The notes under the pieces are model-generated. The model did no database searches. It was not told the origin of the DNA and worked only from the letters and a program-made list of their open reading frames with translations. The position numbers and the translations under genes are program-made. Positions 25,601 through 34,387 of a stretch of DNA of 47,978 nt are shown here, piece after piece (position 1 is the stretch's first letter; the number at the start of each line of letters is the position of its first letter). This stretch comes from Sulfurimonas sp. (GTDB taxonomy: Bacteria > Campylobacterota > Campylobacteria > Campylobacterales > Sulfurimonadaceae), in NCBI RefSeq assembly GCF_026991475.1, contig NZ_JALXBK010000082.1, positions 1 through 47,978 on the forward strand, read 5' to 3'.

Positions 25601-26092
25601 CGTGCGGAAGAGATTTTTAATTTTCCAAGACAGCGTAAGAAACCACATCGCGCACTCAGTGACTTCTTTCACGCTGATCGCCATGATGTCATTGCTCTTA
25701 CTTGTGTAAGTGCGGGAGAAAAACTGAGTGAAGCTGAGAGAGAAATTTATGAAGCTGGAAATTATACTGAATACTACCAGTTCCACGGTCTTGGTGTAGA
25801 GCTTGCAGAAGCATTGGCAGAGATTGCCCACAAGCAAATACGACTCGACCTAGGCATCGCAAAAGATGAGGGAAATACCTTGGCAGACGTGCGAATGAAC
25901 CGATACCAAGGAAGCCGCTACTCTTTTGGCTATGCAGCTTGTCCAGATTTAGAGTTAAACCGTCCACTCTTTAATCTTTTAAAACCAGAAGAGTTTGGTA
26001 TTGAACTTAGTGAAACATTCCAAATTCACCCAGAGCAGTCAACCTCAGCACTTGTAGTCTATCATCCTGATGCTACTTACTATAATGTGTAA
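22604..26092 (+). CDS. metH: Cobalamin-dependent methionine synthase MetH
   Basis: MetH methylates homocysteine to methionine with methyl-tetrahydrofolate through a cobalamin cofactor. The 1162-residue protein has all four modules. The homocysteine domain (about 1-320) has zinc ligands Cys227, Cys293 and Cys294 (GGCCGT). The pterin domain spans about 335-600 (GERSNATGSKAF near its start). The cobalamin domain (about 640-880) has GDVHDVGKN at 729-737, in which His732 is the axial cobalt ligand. The AdoMet reactivation domain (about 890-1160) ends RYSFGYAACPDLE. No cobalamin riboswitch is seen in the 129-base upstream gap, and the SD is weak. Two AAACGCAG elements lie inside (23362, 23518). Confidence 0.97.
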   Translation: MTTKQYILETIKKRPLIIDGAMGTQLQQRDDQIPKEAWQGNEGCNELLNVTAPEIMNDIFHAYLTAGADLITTNTFGSFAWVLEDYGIKERAYELTRAGAELVKKQCEKFSTPEHPRFCLGSIGPGTKLPSLGHIAYDEMYEGYTEFCLALIDGGADIFLIETAQDPLQIKAALHAIQEANKQRSTNIPIMVSVTIELSGTMLIGTDAQTIATIMEPFDILSLGFNCGTGPEQVRKHVKTLSEVWHKPISVHANAGLPQNRGGYTYYPMGPDEFVEQQKKFLEYDGVSFLGGCCGTTPQHIRALVNAVTSITPKVPTGSHPTSIASLFNTVELMQKPAPLLMGERSNATGSKAFRELLLAEDYEGTLSVAQQQVRAGAHVLDVNVGFAGRDETKDMNAVMALYAQKIAIPLMPDSTQTTGLETALKHIGGKPILNSVNLEDGEGKFDAVCSLAKKFGASLVCLTIDEIGMAKTVENKLAVADRIIDLATNRHGIKKEDLVFDVLTFTLGSGDEEYWEAGINTIEAIRQLRQKHPEVGATLGLSNISFGLDKDARPYLNSMFLHHCVQAGLTSVIINVKHIIPLNKIPKEEQEICDDLIFNRKPNGEALFTFIDHFSKKEAVDNDAVDEEYLAMSDEEKIAKLLMDGDKDRMIPLVEEARHRIKPEIIVNEILIDAMKVVGELFGSGQMQLPFVLQSAETMKKTVDHLNPYLPKVEKAVDTTLILGTVKGDVHDVGKNLVDIILSNNGFKVINLGIKVELDSFLEALESSNATALGFSGLLVKSTQVMLENLKTLQEKGIKIPMLLGGAALTRSFIDDFCRPAYDGPIFYCKDAFDGVTAMSRIEAGNMDTNLHPDAPEVERKEEKEYIIPPFEEIKMPSRDVPVPTPPFWGRRQIKLTSQQVEMAFEWINHKLLFKSRWGYSSKGMGKEAYQKQLDEVVWPAYEKLKKRFIDEKLFEPTILYGYWPCRSDNTSLLIFDESEGWFNDEDVNREPLDQVIGRAEEIFNFPRQRKKPHRALSDFFHADRHDVIALTCVSAGEKLSEAEREIYEAGNYTEYYQFHGLGVELAEALAEIAHKQIRLDLGIAKDEGNTLADVRMNRYQGSRYSFGYAACPDLELNRPLFNLLKPEEFGIELSETFQIHPEQSTSALVVYHPDATYYNV

Positions 26093-26109
26093 AAAGAAAA
26101 ACTTAATTT

Positions 26110-26156
26110 TATACGCACATGAGAACAGGAATCTGTTCACATAAATGTAGCGTATA
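26110..26156. other. Two-tier hairpin downstream of metH
   Basis: Outer arms TATACGC-ACAT (26110-26120) and ATGTAGCGTATA (26145-26156) pair with one bulged base. Inside them GAACAG-GAAT-CTGTTC (26123-26138) forms a second stem. No T tract follows on either side, so a simple intrinsic terminator is unlikely. It could be a processed 3' end, a small RNA or a protein-binding site in the gap between metH and the next gene. Confidence 0.5.
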
Positions 26157-26249
26157 CTCTCCAGGTTATAATGCACATGCTCTCAAATGGGATTCGTGTC
26201 TACAAGAGTTCTCAAGTACATCCAAAGAATTTATATCTTAAAATATACT

Positions 26250-27266
26250 ATGTTGTTTAATTATAGTCATATTTTACTACTGTTAATCCTTAATATAGCT
26301 CTTATGGCTAACGATACTAATGGAGAATGCTATATAGATAAGGCATATAATCTAATTTCAGACCAAGTGGTTGACTCTTCAACCTATATTGATGACTCAA
26401 TTTATAATATGCTTAAAAATCCAGATACTAACACAACAATACCTATAGTTAAAAAAACAGTTCCTAAACAAACATCTATAGATAATTTTTTTCGTACTAA
26501 AAAATTTACTGATGAGACAGATGAAACTTATGTCTCTGTAAAACTAAATTCAACTTTCAATGCTAAAGAGACCAATAGCTTCAACATAGGAGTAAATGCA
26601 CGAATTCCATTAAGTAAAAGTACCAAAAAATACAACCTTTTTATAAATGGCTTAAAAAAAGATGTCACTAACAATCCTATAACTAACCAATTTAACAAAC
26701 AAGCTGGAACAGAAATAGGAGTAAACTATTTTGCTCCTATTTTTCATAAAATACAACCACGATATGCTCTTGGTATAAATGGGCTCAATATATTTACTAT
26801 TGCAAGATATTCAATAGAAAAAGATCTCTACTCGTGGAATATTTTATCGGCTCAAGAGTTCAAATACTCACTTAAAAACTTGTTTGAAGAGGAGACAGAT
26901 ATATATTTTGACAAGCACTTATCTGATTCTAGACTCTTTAGGATAAGTCTATTGCGTGCAACTCAAGAAAAAACCTCAGGTATGGATTATAGTCTTGTAC
27001 TGCAACACTATTGGGTTTTAAATAAGACGGCTGCTTTAAACTTATCCCAACTCTTTTCTGGAAATACCCAATACAAGTATAAAACAAAAAAATATAGAGG
27101 TATCACTAACTACACAACGGCTCTAAGTTTTCGTAAAACAGCTTTACGAAAATGGTTTTATTATGGAATCACACCGAGTGTCAACTTCAACAAGGAGCAT
27201 AATTATCAAGCGAATTATGAATTAAATTTTTATCTCGAATTTTATTTTGGACATTTAAAAAAGTAG
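26250..27266 (+). CDS. Hypothetical exported protein, probably an outer-membrane barrel
   Basis: A protein of about 338 residues from the ATG at 26250. The frame is open from 26187, but the internal start gives a normal signal peptide (MLFNYSHILLLLILNIALMAND), so it is preferred. Neither start has an SD. After a short Thr/Asp/Pro-rich linker the rest alternates aromatic and polar residues (NSFNIGVNARIPLS, GTEIGVNYFAPIF, ELNFYLEFYFG), suggesting a beta-barrel ending near FYFGHLKK. It overlaps the convergent DUF3108 gene by 12 bases. No homologous family is recognised. Confidence 0.65.
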   Translation: MLFNYSHILLLLILNIALMANDTNGECYIDKAYNLISDQVVDSSTYIDDSIYNMLKNPDTNTTIPIVKKTVPKQTSIDNFFRTKKFTDETDETYVSVKLNSTFNAKETNSFNIGVNARIPLSKSTKKYNLFINGLKKDVTNNPITNQFNKQAGTEIGVNYFAPIFHKIQPRYALGINGLNIFTIARYSIEKDLYSWNILSAQEFKYSLKNLFEEETDIYFDKHLSDSRLFRISLLRATQEKTSGMDYSLVLQHYWVLNKTAALNLSQLFSGNTQYKYKTKKYRGITNYTTALSFRKTALRKWFYYGITPSVNFNKEHNYQANYELNFYLEFYFGHLKK

Positions 27267-28007
27267 CTCCCTTTGGACTGTAGCGTTACCAAAAAAAAGT
27301 ATTCCATCTACTTTTGCATCATACAAAATATTATTACTGTCTAAAACAAAAGTTACTTTTGCCGAGCCACCTTTTAAATAATCTTTTTTAAGAATTACAC
27401 TATATTTATACTTTCCATCAATTATACTGACTAAGTGTACTATTATACCCTCTTGGGTATCTTTACTGCCAGTAGCCTGAAGCAATTTTGATTCACCAAT
27501 CTTCATATTTAGTAAATTATTTTTTTTATTAAAAAGAACACTTACCATATCATTATCATATACTTTATCTAATATCTTTGTAGATTTTTCATTAATGAAC
27601 TTACTTCTAGTCTTTCTTGCAGAAGAAAAAACATTATAGATTGGCTCTTCCCTCTTTTCTTCTTTATATTTAGTAACAATAGTTTTGTTATGATCATAAT
27701 CAAATGTATACACTTTTGTTTTATTATAATCTTGGGCAGTTTCTTGTGCAATATATTTTAGGGGAAGTAGTTGATTTTTTTTAACTACACCAATACTCTG
27801 ATAAATGTATTTTTTATGTTGTGTTAAATAACCGACTATGCCTGTTCCATGACCAACAACTCTAATGTGATACTTTTTTCCATCATTACTATAGACAATA
27901 GAAGCTTCAGCAACTTTTCCAAAAATAGAAAGTTCACCAATATATTCCATATGCAAAGTTGATGCCGATAAACTTAAAGAGATAAATAATAAATAAATAC
28001 TTTTCAT
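27255..28007 (-). CDS. DUF3108 family exported protein
   Basis: A 250-residue protein with a signal peptide (residues 1-16) and a beta-rich body resembling DUF3108. It opens with a short strand pair (HMEYIGELSIFGKVAEASIVY) and later has a KYSVILKKDYLKGGSAKVTFVLD end typical of the family's last strands. The family is periplasmic and of unknown activity, perhaps binding lipids. Its 3' end overlaps the opposite gene by 12 bases. The Bax-type gene lies 9 bases upstream on the same strand, so the two are likely one transcript. Confidence 0.65.
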   Translation of the reverse strand: MKSIYLLFISLSLSASTLHMEYIGELSIFGKVAEASIVYSNDGKKYHIRVVGHGTGIVGYLTQHKKYIYQSIGVVKKNQLLPLKYIAQETAQDYNKTKVYTFDYDHNKTIVTKYKEEKREEPIYNVFSSARKTRSKFINEKSTKILDKVYDNDMVSVLFNKKNNLLNMKIGESKLLQATGSKDTQEGIIVHLVSIIDGKYKYSVILKKDYLKGGSAKVTFVLDSNNILYDAKVDGILFFGNATVQRELLF

Positions 28008-28016
28008 GTCTATTAT

Positions 28017-28697
28017 TTACTCTTTATCATACTTCGTAAAATTATTATGACGAATTACACTGTTTATCTCATCAATGTACGCCTGCCCTATCTCTGAGTA
28101 TTTATCAAGTCCTTGCGTAATTATGAACGGGTCATTTGTCTCTAAACGCAGCTTACGGAGTTTAGCATAGGCTTTAGCCTTAGATATTAAGTCATAATAG
28201 GCTTTTATAGAGTCATCAATCGTATCAAATTTTCTCAGCCAAATAGTAACATTGCCCTCTCTTTGTTGCCCTGCTGCTATACGCTCTTGTTTTGGATCTG
28301 TACTCCACATCCCAAATATATTATTTGCTTCATTAAAAAAACGAGATGTTGCCCACGAGCTCTCCATGGCAGCTTGCGCAAGAGTAATACTTATAGGATG
28401 AGGCTTTAAACGAGCCAATAAATCTTCATCACTAGTAGCACCATACTCTTTTTTTAGAGATGCTATCTCCTCGGTAATACGAGCGTTTTTTATATCTTGT
28501 GCCACTCTTTTATAGCGCTGCATCAATTTTTTATGAACATTTTGTGTAGGAGGAACTACAAGATATAAAAAGCGCTTTTTTTTCGTTTGAATCGACATAT
28601 CTTTGGGAACTACATGTGCTAAATACTTTGGTTTAAGAAGCTGCGTTTGAGAGACCTCATCTTGAAATGCCAATAGTAATGCCAATAAATAATCCAT
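28017..28697 (-). CDS. Bax-type glucosaminidase domain protein
   Basis: A 226-residue protein related to E. coli Bax and the FlgJ-type N-acetylglucosaminidase domain, which cuts peptidoglycan glycans. The catalytic region is ITLAQAAMESSWATSRFFNEANNIFGMW (catalytic Glu112). WLRKFDTIDDSIKAYYDLI and YSEIGQAYIDEINSVI follow in the order seen in the family. The N-terminus has a short hydrophobic stretch (LLALLLAF), a possible anchor or signal. It runs in the same direction as the DUF3108 gene and is divergent from the efflux operon. It contains two AAACGCAG elements (28144, 28641). Confidence 0.8.
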   Translation of the reverse strand: MDYLLALLLAFQDEVSQTQLLKPKYLAHVVPKDMSIQTKKKRFLYLVVPPTQNVHKKLMQRYKRVAQDIKNARITEEIASLKKEYGATSDEDLLARLKPHPISITLAQAAMESSWATSRFFNEANNIFGMWSTDPKQERIAAGQQREGNVTIWLRKFDTIDDSIKAYYDLISKAKAYAKLRKLRLETNDPFIITQGLDKYSEIGQAYIDEINSVIRHNNFTKYDKE

Positions 28698-28763
28698 ACA
28701 AACCCCAAAATAATTTAAAAAAATTATATCTTATAAAGCTTAATTAATGTAGAATTTTATAAA

Positions 28764-28780
28764 TGACCAACAGTCGGTCA
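28764..28780. promoter_or_regulatory. TetR-type operator palindrome
   Basis: TGACCAACAGTCGGTCA is an imperfect palindrome (14 of 17 positions symmetric; half-site TGACCrAC) ending 14 bases before the TetR start codon. Position and shape fit autorepression of the efflux operon by its own first gene. Confidence 0.75.
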
Positions 28781-28794
28781 TAAATGGAGGTTTC

Positions 28795-29391
28795 ATGGCA
28801 ATCATAGTAGATAAAGTCCAAAAGAAAAAAGATATTGCACTTGCTTGTAAAGATCTGTTTGTAAATAACTCTCTTAAAGATTTAACCATTGCAAAGATTG
28901 CTGCAAACGCAGGTATTAGCAAGGGGAGCATTTATGACTACTTTCAAAACAAAGAAGAGATAGTTTTTGAACTGCTCCGTCATATGATGCTTGAGCATGA
29001 TGAAGCAAAAGAGCGTAAACTTAAAAGTGTCACTACTGCAAAAGAGAGAGTCAAAATATTTGCTGAGTTTTTCTACAGCGATGAAACAAAAGAGCTAAGA
29101 GAAATCTATAAAGACTTTATATCCATAAATCTTACAGCACCAAATGAGCATATAACAAGCTTTCAAACAGAGTGTGTAAATAGATACTTTAACTGGATGT
29201 GCAACATCATTCAAGATGGAATAGATAATCAAGAGATTATTCCAAAATCTATAGATATAGCAAAAGGGCTCTTTGCGCTTGGTGAGGGGATGTTTATTTC
29301 AAGTAGCATTACAAATACAATAGACGATTTACAAAAAGAGCTCAATCAAAACATAGAGACAATATTTTCTCTAATAGAGGTGAAAAAATGA
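28795..29391 (+). CDS. TetR/AcrR family repressor
   Basis: A 198-residue TetR-family regulator. The DNA-binding domain is complete: DIALACKDLFVNNSLKDLTIAKIAANAGISKGSIYDYFQNKEEI (about residues 13-56) shows the IA--AGISKG-IY-YF pattern. The C-terminal ligand-binding domain is unlike well-known ones. SD GGAGG at 28786-28790 is ideal. It is the first gene of an operon for a tripartite efflux pump and overlaps tolC by ATGA. The palindrome directly upstream is its probable operator, so it likely represses its own operon until an inducer binds. Confidence 0.92.
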   Translation: MAIIVDKVQKKKDIALACKDLFVNNSLKDLTIAKIAANAGISKGSIYDYFQNKEEIVFELLRHMMLEHDEAKERKLKSVTTAKERVKIFAEFFYSDETKELREIYKDFISINLTAPNEHITSFQTECVNRYFNWMCNIIQDGIDNQEIIPKSIDIAKGLFALGEGMFISSSITNTIDDLQKELNQNIETIFSLIEVKK

Positions 29392-30626
29392 AAACAAAAC
29401 TACTACTACTTCTTCTGCCAGCACTTCTGTGTGCCGAAAATCTTCATGAGCTTATTAAACTCGCACAAGAGAAAAATGATATAGTCTTAGCAAAAAAATA
29501 TACTCAAGATGCAAAAGCAAAAAGTGTCGCTGCACAAAAAAGTAACTATTTTCCTACTGTTGATTTAGGAGGATTTTATAAACGCGATGATGCAGTCTCT
29601 CCTTTTCAAGCGGGTGATGTCTACAGCGCATACGCAAAAGTAGCCGTTGACATCTATGATGGAGGCAGACGAGCTTCACAAGTTGATGCGAAAAAGGCAT
29701 CTCTAAATGCTTCTAGTTTTGATACGGCTGCGTTTAGAAAGTCTCTTGCACTCAATATTACTAAAAATTTCTTTGCCATTAAGAGTCTTCAGGCTTCATT
29801 AAACGCAAGAGAAGAGGCACAAAAAGCACTTAAAGCCCAACTCGAACGCATAAAACAGTTTTACGATGTAAAAATGGCAACTTTAGATGATGTAGAGCGT
29901 GTGCAGTCAGATTTTGATACAAATCTTTACAATATGCAGACTATTCGTTTTCAAATTCTTTCTCTTAAATCCCAACTAGAGTTAAAAGTCGGTAAAAAAA
30001 TAGGGACTTTACAAAACTCCAGCTTTAAAAAGCAACTTGAGGGAGATTATGCTCTACTTGAAACTATTAAGGCAGTAAGCGCACAGAAAAATGCCATAGA
30101 GTATAATGCAAACGCAGTAGAGAGTTACTACTATCCAAATATCCGTCTTGAAGATAAATACTCTCTCTACTCTTATGACAGACTAGATCCTTTAGCAGAA
30201 AAAATAGCAACACCACTTGATAAACAAAATGTCTTACTCATAAGCGCAAATATCCGTCTTTTTGACTTTGGCAGCCTTGCAAAAACAAAAGAGGCACTGA
30301 AGCTAAACGCAGCAGCACTTGCATCGCAAATAGAGTACCAAACAAAAGAGCAAAAGATGCAATACAATCTTGCCCTTGCAAGAATCCAAACAGCAAAACT
30401 CAAAATCACAAGTTCAAAAAGTGCGCTAAACGCAGCAACAAGTGCTTTTAAGACAATAGAGAAAAAATATAATGCTGGTATTGTTGATTACATCGTCTAT
30501 CTTGATGCACTTACAAAAAAAACAAGCACAAAAGCACTCTATGAGAGTAGTTTAAATGACTTGGAAGTCGCTTATGCGATTTACTACTATTACAGTGGCA
30601 AAAATATATTAGGGGAGTTACAGTAA
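29388..30626 (+). CDS. TolC family outer-membrane efflux protein
   Basis: A 412-residue outer-membrane exit duct for the pump encoded next to it. It has a signal peptide ending LLCAEN and two repeats of long helical hairpins with beta segments (NYFPTVDLGGFYKRDD..., later YYPNIRLEDKYSLYS...), typical of OEP/TolC proteins. The helices are rich in Ala, Lys and Gln with heptad pattern. Its start overlaps the tetR stop (ATGA) and its stop overlaps the next start. It contains four AAACGCAG elements (29728, 30110, 30305, 30428), the densest cluster in the window. Confidence 0.9.
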   Translation: MKTKLLLLLLPALLCAENLHELIKLAQEKNDIVLAKKYTQDAKAKSVAAQKSNYFPTVDLGGFYKRDDAVSPFQAGDVYSAYAKVAVDIYDGGRRASQVDAKKASLNASSFDTAAFRKSLALNITKNFFAIKSLQASLNAREEAQKALKAQLERIKQFYDVKMATLDDVERVQSDFDTNLYNMQTIRFQILSLKSQLELKVGKKIGTLQNSSFKKQLEGDYALLETIKAVSAQKNAIEYNANAVESYYYPNIRLEDKYSLYSYDRLDPLAEKIATPLDKQNVLLISANIRLFDFGSLAKTKEALKLNAAALASQIEYQTKEQKMQYNLALARIQTAKLKITSSKSALNAATSAFKTIEKKYNAGIVDYIVYLDALTKKTSTKALYESSLNDLEVAYAIYYYYSGKNILGELQ

Positions 30627-31336
30627 TGAAAAAAATAGTCATAACACTATTCATGTTTGTGAGCCTTGTAAACGCAGCAGAGATTTATGCTACATTTATA
30701 GTCCATCCAATGAGAGATGCAAACCTTGCATTTATTGCAAGTGGAATCGTTGATAAAGTAGATGTAAGCGTTGGTAGCCATGTCAAAAAGGGAGAAGTTC
30801 TCGCACAGTTACAAAACAACGATATAAAAGCAATGTTAGCTGTTGCCAAGACTACTTTTAAATATGCTAAAAAAAATTATGAGAGACAGTTAAAGATTAA
30901 AAATCTCATTGATGAAGCAAAATTTGATGCAGTTGCAAATAGATACGAGAGTGCAAAAAATCAACTTGCCTATCAACAGGCACTCTATAACAAAACATTT
31001 CTAAAAGCTCCTTTTGATGGCGTTATATATGCAAAAGAGATTGAAAAAGGGGATGCTGTTAGTGGTATGATGCTTCGTACTGCGTTTAAAATACAAAGTA
31101 TTTCAAAAAGAAAACTTCTGCTTAGCTTTGATCAAAAAAATAGAAATATTGTACATGTAGGAGAAAAGTTCAAGTATCAACTTGATGGCGATGGCAAAGA
31201 GTATTTTGGCACAATATCAAAGATTTATCCTAGAGCAAATTTTAACGATAGAAAAATAAGTGCTGAAGTAATTACAAAAGATTTTCTTCCTGGTCTTTTT
31301 GGAGATGGTTACATCATCTCAAATGCAAAAAAGTAG
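30626..31336 (+). CDS. RND efflux periplasmic adaptor (membrane fusion protein)
   Basis: A 236-residue adaptor linking the RND pump to TolC. It has a signal peptide (ending VNAAE), a split lipoyl domain (GIVDKVDVSVGSHVKKGEVLAQL and the returning KAPFDGVIYAKEIEKGDAV), a short helical hairpin between them and a beta-barrel domain after about 150. At 236 residues it is much shorter than the usual 350-400, lacking most of the membrane-proximal domain. This is known for compact adaptors and fits a minimal pump. Start and stop overlap or nearly touch neighbours. Confidence 0.88.
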   Translation: MKKIVITLFMFVSLVNAAEIYATFIVHPMRDANLAFIASGIVDKVDVSVGSHVKKGEVLAQLQNNDIKAMLAVAKTTFKYAKKNYERQLKIKNLIDEAKFDAVANRYESAKNQLAYQQALYNKTFLKAPFDGVIYAKEIEKGDAVSGMMLRTAFKIQSISKRKLLLSFDQKNRNIVHVGEKFKYQLDGDGKEYFGTISKIYPRANFNDRKISAEVITKDFLPGLFGDGYIISNAKK

Positions 31337-31342
31337 TCTTTT

Positions 31343-34300
31343 ATGTATAAAATAGCAATAAACAGACCTATAACAACACTCATGTATGTTATGACATTGG
31401 TCGTTTTTGGATACTTGAGTTTTAAGAGTATGCCCTCTGCCCTCTTTCCAAACATTGACTTTCCCATAGTTACCATAAAAACCATCTACCCTGGAGCTGA
31501 ACCAAGTACGATAGAGTCAGAAGTAACAGATAAAATAGAAGAAGCCATCTCTCAAATTGGTGGGGTTGATAGCATCACTTCAACAAGTTCAGATGGTGTT
31601 AGTGTTGTTATTGTCAAATTCTTTTTACAACGAAATATTGATGAGGCAACAAATGATGTTAGAGATAAAGTCTCTGCGGTTACACTTCCAAGAGAGGCAA
31701 GGACTCCACTTGTAAGCAAACTTGACATCGGTAGTGCGCCTGTCATTAATGTTTTTTTAACAGCAAAAAAAGATAGTCAAAAAAATCTTATGCTCTTTGC
31801 TGATGAGAAAGTAAAACCAGCACTTCAAAAGATTATTGGCGTAGGTGGTGTCAATATCATCGGTTATAGAGATAGAGAGATAAAAATCTTTCCAAATATC
31901 GATGCACTCAATAAATATGGTATTACTGTTTTAGAACTCAACAGAGATGTAGAGAATGAAAATGTGAAAATAGGTGGTGGTAAAATCATCACAAAAGAGC
32001 ATAATTTTATTTTAAAAGTCCATGCTGATGCTATGAATGTCAAAGATTTACAAAATATAAAAATCAAAGATGGCATACGACTAAAAGATGTGGCAACTGT
32101 TGTCGATACACTGAGTGATGCACAAAGTTACTCCTCTTATAATGGAGTTCAGGGTGTAATGCTTGAGGTACAAAAAATTTCTGGAACAAATACCCTTGAT
32201 GTTGTAAAGAGAGTAAAGGCCACCATTCCAGCGTTAAACAAACTTAGCGATGGAAGATTTGGCATAGATTTACTACAAGATACTACGCCATTCATCATAA
32301 ATTCACTTAATGATGTAAAATTTGATCTTATTTATGGTGCTATTCTTGCAGCAATTATTATCTTTATATTTTTACGAAATATACGCATTACTTTTATATC
32401 TGCACTCTCTATTCCAGCATCAATCTTTGGTACTTTTGCTCTTATGAATGCTATGGGATATGATTTGAATAAAATGACACTTATTGGGCTTACACTTGCC
32501 ATCGGGATTATCATTGATGATGCTATTGTTGTAATTGAAAATATTTACAAAAAGATGGAAGCTGGTATGGGAAAATTTGAAGCAGCTTATGAGGGTACAA
32601 AAGAGATGGCATTTGCTATTTTAGCGATTTCAGCAATGCTTCTTTCTGTATTTTTACCTGTTTCCAATATGAGCGGAATTGTTGGAAAGTTCTTTGAGAG
32701 TTTTGCTATGACAGTTGGCTTTGCCATCATTATCTCCTACACAATCGCACTCAGTTTTATTCCAAGCCTAAGTGCAAGAGTACTGCATAAGGGAGAGAGC
32801 CGTTTTTACAACTTTACAGAACCATTTTTTGTATGGTTAGAAAATATTTATGCATCTATTCTAAAGCTTGTACTGCGTTTTAGAATCTCTTCAATCCTTC
32901 TTGTGATTGCCCTTTTTATAGCTTCGCTCTCCCTCTTTCCTAAAATTGGTATGGACTTCATTCCAAAAGAGGATAAAGCAGAATTTGCTGTAAAAATAAA
33001 AGCCCAACCAGGTATATCACTCCAAGAGATGATACAAAAATCAAAAGCTGTAGAAGATAAAATAAGAGAGAACAAATATGTTGCGTTTACAACACTAAGT
33101 ATCGCTTATGATGCAGCTAAAGAGAAGAACAAAGCACTTATTTATGTCAAACTTATACCAAAAATGAAAAGAGCAATAAAACAGGAGCAAATCATACAAA
33201 ACACTAGAGATGTGCTCAAACCTTTCTCTAAAAATCTTTTTATAACGGCTGCTGCTATTCCAGATATTAAAGGTGCAGGGGTAAGTGTTCCTTATCAAAT
33301 TGTACTCAAATCAGACTCCTTTGCCTCTTTAGAAAAGGCAAAAGAGAATCTTGTAGCCGCACTAAAAGCAAAAAAAGGTTTTGTGGATATTGATACAAAT
33401 CTTGAAAGACCAAAACCAGAGTACAACATCACTATTCTTAGAGAAAATGCCAGCCTGCTTGGCATTAGTGCTACACAAATAGCCTCTGCTATTGCCACGG
33501 CATTTTCAAGTGATATTGCAATTTCACACTTTGAAGAGAAAGGCAAACAGTATGATATTACTCTGCGCTTTAATGATGCCAATAGAAAAAGTATATCAGA
33601 TCTTAAAAAGATACAACTCCGTGCAAAAAATGGAGATTTAGTATTTTTAAGTGGACTTATAAACATCACAAAAGCATCTGCACAGGCTACAATATATCAC
33701 TATGACAGACAAAGACAGGTAACAGTTTACTCAGACCTATTTGGACTCGATCTTGGTGGTGCTCTGAAATACACTCAAGCGAAAATAAACAAACTACTCC
33801 CAAAAGGTGTTACATATAGATTTACTGGTTTTGCTGAAGAGATGGGGAAAACGGCCAAAGCATTTGGTGTTGCGCTAGGACTCTCCGTCATTCTTATGTT
33901 CATTATTTTAGCAATTTTGTATGAATCACTTATACAGCCAATTATCATTATGTTTGCACTGCCACTAAGTATCATCGGGGTTATGCTGGCACTCTATATG
34001 AGCCACTTACACTTTTCTCTCTTTGTTATGATTGGATTTATGCTCCTGATGGGTATGGTTGGTAAAAATGCCGTCTTACTTGTTGATTTTGCCAATGGCG
34101 CAAGAGCAAAAGGAAAGAGTGCTGATGAAGCACTGCTCGAAGCTGGAGAGAAGAGACTTCGTCCAATTCTTATGACTACATTTGCTATGATCTTTGCAAT
34201 GCTACCACTTGCACTAGGCGATGGAATAGGAAGTGAAACAAAAGCACCAATGGCAATCTCAATCATTGGAGGACTTTTAAGTTCTATGATACTGACACTT

Positions 34301-34384
34301 TTCGTAGTCCCTGCAATCTACAAACTTATCAACCCAATAGATACATGGCTAAGAAAATTTTATGAAGTTGGAAAAGTCTCATGA
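31343..34384 (+). CDS. RND efflux pump permease (HAE1 type)
   Basis: A 1013-residue proton-driven inner-membrane pump of the AcrB/HAE1 family. Signs are the N-terminal PITTLMYVMTLVVFGY helix, porter motifs (SALFPNIDFPIVTIKTIYPGA and a repeat near 555), and a TM4 proton-relay segment with the essential Asp pair (GIIIDDAIVVIEN). A second set of helices follows residue 860 and ends with VVPAIYKL. Substrate cannot be predicted. It is the last gene of the tetR-tolC-adaptor operon and converges with comM, with only 3 bases between them. Confidence 0.93.
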   Translation: MYKIAINRPITTLMYVMTLVVFGYLSFKSMPSALFPNIDFPIVTIKTIYPGAEPSTIESEVTDKIEEAISQIGGVDSITSTSSDGVSVVIVKFFLQRNIDEATNDVRDKVSAVTLPREARTPLVSKLDIGSAPVINVFLTAKKDSQKNLMLFADEKVKPALQKIIGVGGVNIIGYRDREIKIFPNIDALNKYGITVLELNRDVENENVKIGGGKIITKEHNFILKVHADAMNVKDLQNIKIKDGIRLKDVATVVDTLSDAQSYSSYNGVQGVMLEVQKISGTNTLDVVKRVKATIPALNKLSDGRFGIDLLQDTTPFIINSLNDVKFDLIYGAILAAIIIFIFLRNIRITFISALSIPASIFGTFALMNAMGYDLNKMTLIGLTLAIGIIIDDAIVVIENIYKKMEAGMGKFEAAYEGTKEMAFAILAISAMLLSVFLPVSNMSGIVGKFFESFAMTVGFAIIISYTIALSFIPSLSARVLHKGESRFYNFTEPFFVWLENIYASILKLVLRFRISSILLVIALFIASLSLFPKIGMDFIPKEDKAEFAVKIKAQPGISLQEMIQKSKAVEDKIRENKYVAFTTLSIAYDAAKEKNKALIYVKLIPKMKRAIKQEQIIQNTRDVLKPFSKNLFITAAAIPDIKGAGVSVPYQIVLKSDSFASLEKAKENLVAALKAKKGFVDIDTNLERPKPEYNITILRENASLLGISATQIASAIATAFSSDIAISHFEEKGKQYDITLRFNDANRKSISDLKKIQLRAKNGDLVFLSGLINITKASAQATIYHYDRQRQVTVYSDLFGLDLGGALKYTQAKINKLLPKGVTYRFTGFAEEMGKTAKAFGVALGLSVILMFIILAILYESLIQPIIIMFALPLSIIGVMLALYMSHLHFSLFVMIGFMLLMGMVGKNAVLLVDFANGARAKGKSADEALLEAGEKRLRPILMTTFAMIFAMLPLALGDGIGSETKAPMAISIIGGLLSSMILTLFVVPAIYKLINPIDTWLRKFYEVGKVS

Positions 34385-34387
34385 CTT

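Noticed and set aside
26093-26249. tRNA or other known structured RNA in the gap after metH
   Set aside because: The nested hairpin lacks the cloverleaf arms, a TTCGA-type loop and an acceptor stem.
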